Assembly (NCBI GenBank): GCA_021815005.1
Contig: JAKAHL010000030.1
Location: 1 to 11,603, forward strand
DNA from: Chloroflexota bacterium
Lineage (GTDB): Bacteria; Chloroflexota; Limnocylindria; Limnocylindrales; CSP1-4
Direction: 5' to 3'
Length of the DNA stretch: 11,603 bases
A model generated the notes under the pieces. It was not told the origin of the DNA, did no database searches, and saw nothing but the letters and a program-made list of their open reading frames with translations. The translations under genes were made by a program, and so were the position numbers. Below are positions 10,878 to 11,603 of the stretch, piece after piece. Numbering within the stretch: the stretch's first letter is position 1; each line of letters opens with the position of its first letter.

Positions 10878-11603
10878 TCAGGCTCTGGCCCACCTGGTGA
10901 CCGCGTCGACCGCCCGGCGCCAGTCCGCGTAGCCGGCCTCGCGGCGCTCGTCCGTGAGCCGTGGCTCGAAGACGGCAACGTCGCCGGGAAGCGGTGGCAG
11001 GACCTCCGTGTTCGCCCAGAACCCGGCGCCCAGCCCGGCAAGCAGCGCCGCGGCCCGCGCGGTGGTCTCGCGGAACGAGGAGCGGACCACCGGGATGCCC
11101 AGCCAGTCCGCCTGCACCGCCACCGCGGTGTCACTGGCCGAGAGCCCGCCGCCGACCTTGAGACGCTGCACCCGGACACCCGTGCGTGCGTGGATCTCGT
11201 CCAGGATGGCGCGGAGCTGGAACCCGATGGAGTCGAGGAACGCCCGCGCCACGTGGCCGCGGCCGTGTCCCAGGGTCAGGCCGAGCAGCGATCCGCGCGC
11301 CGATCGGACCTGGTACGGGACGTTGAGCCCGGTGAAGGCCGGCACGAAGACGAGGCCGTCCGCGTCCGGGACCGACGCGGCGAGCTCTCCGAGCGCCTCG
11401 TCGCGTTCGAACAGCCCGAGCCCCTCCCGAAGCCACCGCACGGCGGCACCGGTCACGGTCGTGTCGGCCTCCAGGCAGTAGGTCGGCCGGCCCTGCACCT
11501 GCCAGGCCAGGTACACCTTGATGGTCTCCAGCTCGGGAGCCGCGTCGCCCAGGCACACGTCCACGAAGGAGGCGGTGCCGTGCGTGCACTCGGCGTCGCC
11601 GGG
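10878..11603 (-). CDS. Glycerol kinase-type FGGY carbohydrate kinase, C-terminal part
   Basis: Last 241 residues of a kinase whose start lies beyond the right edge. The first visible residues GDAECTHGTASFVDVCLGD match the GlpK segment that follows the catalytic Asp. Then come AVRWLREGLGLF, VFVPAFTGLNVPY, GSLLGLTLGHGRGHVARAFLDSIGFQLRAILDEI, RLKVGGGLSASD and ETTARAAALLAGLGAGFW, the standard order of the FGGY C-terminal domain (ATP-binding half). This enzyme class phosphorylates glycerol to glycerol 3-phosphate in the cytoplasm; related FGGY kinases use other polyols or sugars, so substrate is likely but not certain. It looks like host chromosome flanking the element. TGA stop at 10878-10880. 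Confidence 0.9.
   Translation of the reverse strand, partial: PGDAECTHGTASFVDVCLGDAAPELETIKVYLAWQVQGRPTYCLEADTTVTGAAVRWLREGLGLFERDEALGELAASVPDADGLVFVPAFTGLNVPYQVRSARGSLLGLTLGHGRGHVARAFLDSIGFQLRAILDEIHARTGVRVQRLKVGGGLSASDTAVAVQADWLGIPVVRSSFRETTARAAALLAGLGAGFWANTEVLPPLPGDVAVFEPRLTDERREAGYADWRRAVDAVTRWARA

Overview
The window is very GC-rich. It has tightly packed genes, many 4-bp start/stop overlaps (GTGA/ATGA), TANNNT-type -10 boxes and apparently leaderless starts. That suits a high-GC bacterium such as an Actinomycetota or Chloroflexota-like lineage, but the sequence alone does not settle which. Nearly all of it (about 1-10,635) looks like an integrated mobile element: an integrative, plasmid- or satellite-like element with no capsid or conjugation genes in view. 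Only the right edge looks chromosomal: the C-terminal part of a glycerol kinase-type gene, and beside it the 5' half of a tRNA-Val(GAC) gene cut in the anticodon arm, which reads as an attachment site.

Layout. (1) 1-532: no convincing gene, only degenerate small reading frames. (2) 533-4281, + strand: five genes, each overlapping the next by 4 bp: a D5/P4-type SF3 helicase with a C-terminal zinc finger, three small unknown proteins (two with Cys motifs), and a small serine recombinase. The linker of the helicase gene holds a dense nested inverted-repeat cluster. (3) 4282-4613: six 11-bp iteron-like repeats (three in perfect tandem) and three copies of an 18-bp companion motif. This is the best candidate for an origin or partition/repressor site. 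A winged-helix membrane protein gene follows, apparently leaderless. (4) 5333-9482: a block of about 4 kb bounded by two inverted 99-bp copies (89 of 99 identical). Inside it, a membrane-anchored lysozyme-like gene (-) diverges from an excisionase-like HTH gene, a XerC/D-type tyrosine integrase and a tandem double-HTH gene (all +). A DUF3761-type lipoprotein gene (+) ends beside the second copy. (5) 9494-10433, - strand: three genes with 4-bp overlaps that look like a HicA/HicB-related toxin-antitoxin operon with a third, DUF3467-like protein. (6) 10,635-10,675: truncated tRNA-Val, then the glycerol kinase gene end.

How it fits together (inference): the tyrosine integrase, with its small HTH partners as directionality factors, would move the element at the tRNA-Val site. 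The SF3 helicase operon plus the iteron region would replicate it. The serine recombinase may resolve multimers or act on a second site. The toxin-antitoxin-like operon at the end may stabilise it. The most unusual features are the iteron array, the three-way-junction-like hairpin cluster inside the helicase gene, and the inverted 99-bp pair lying just downstream of two genes for envelope-type proteins.
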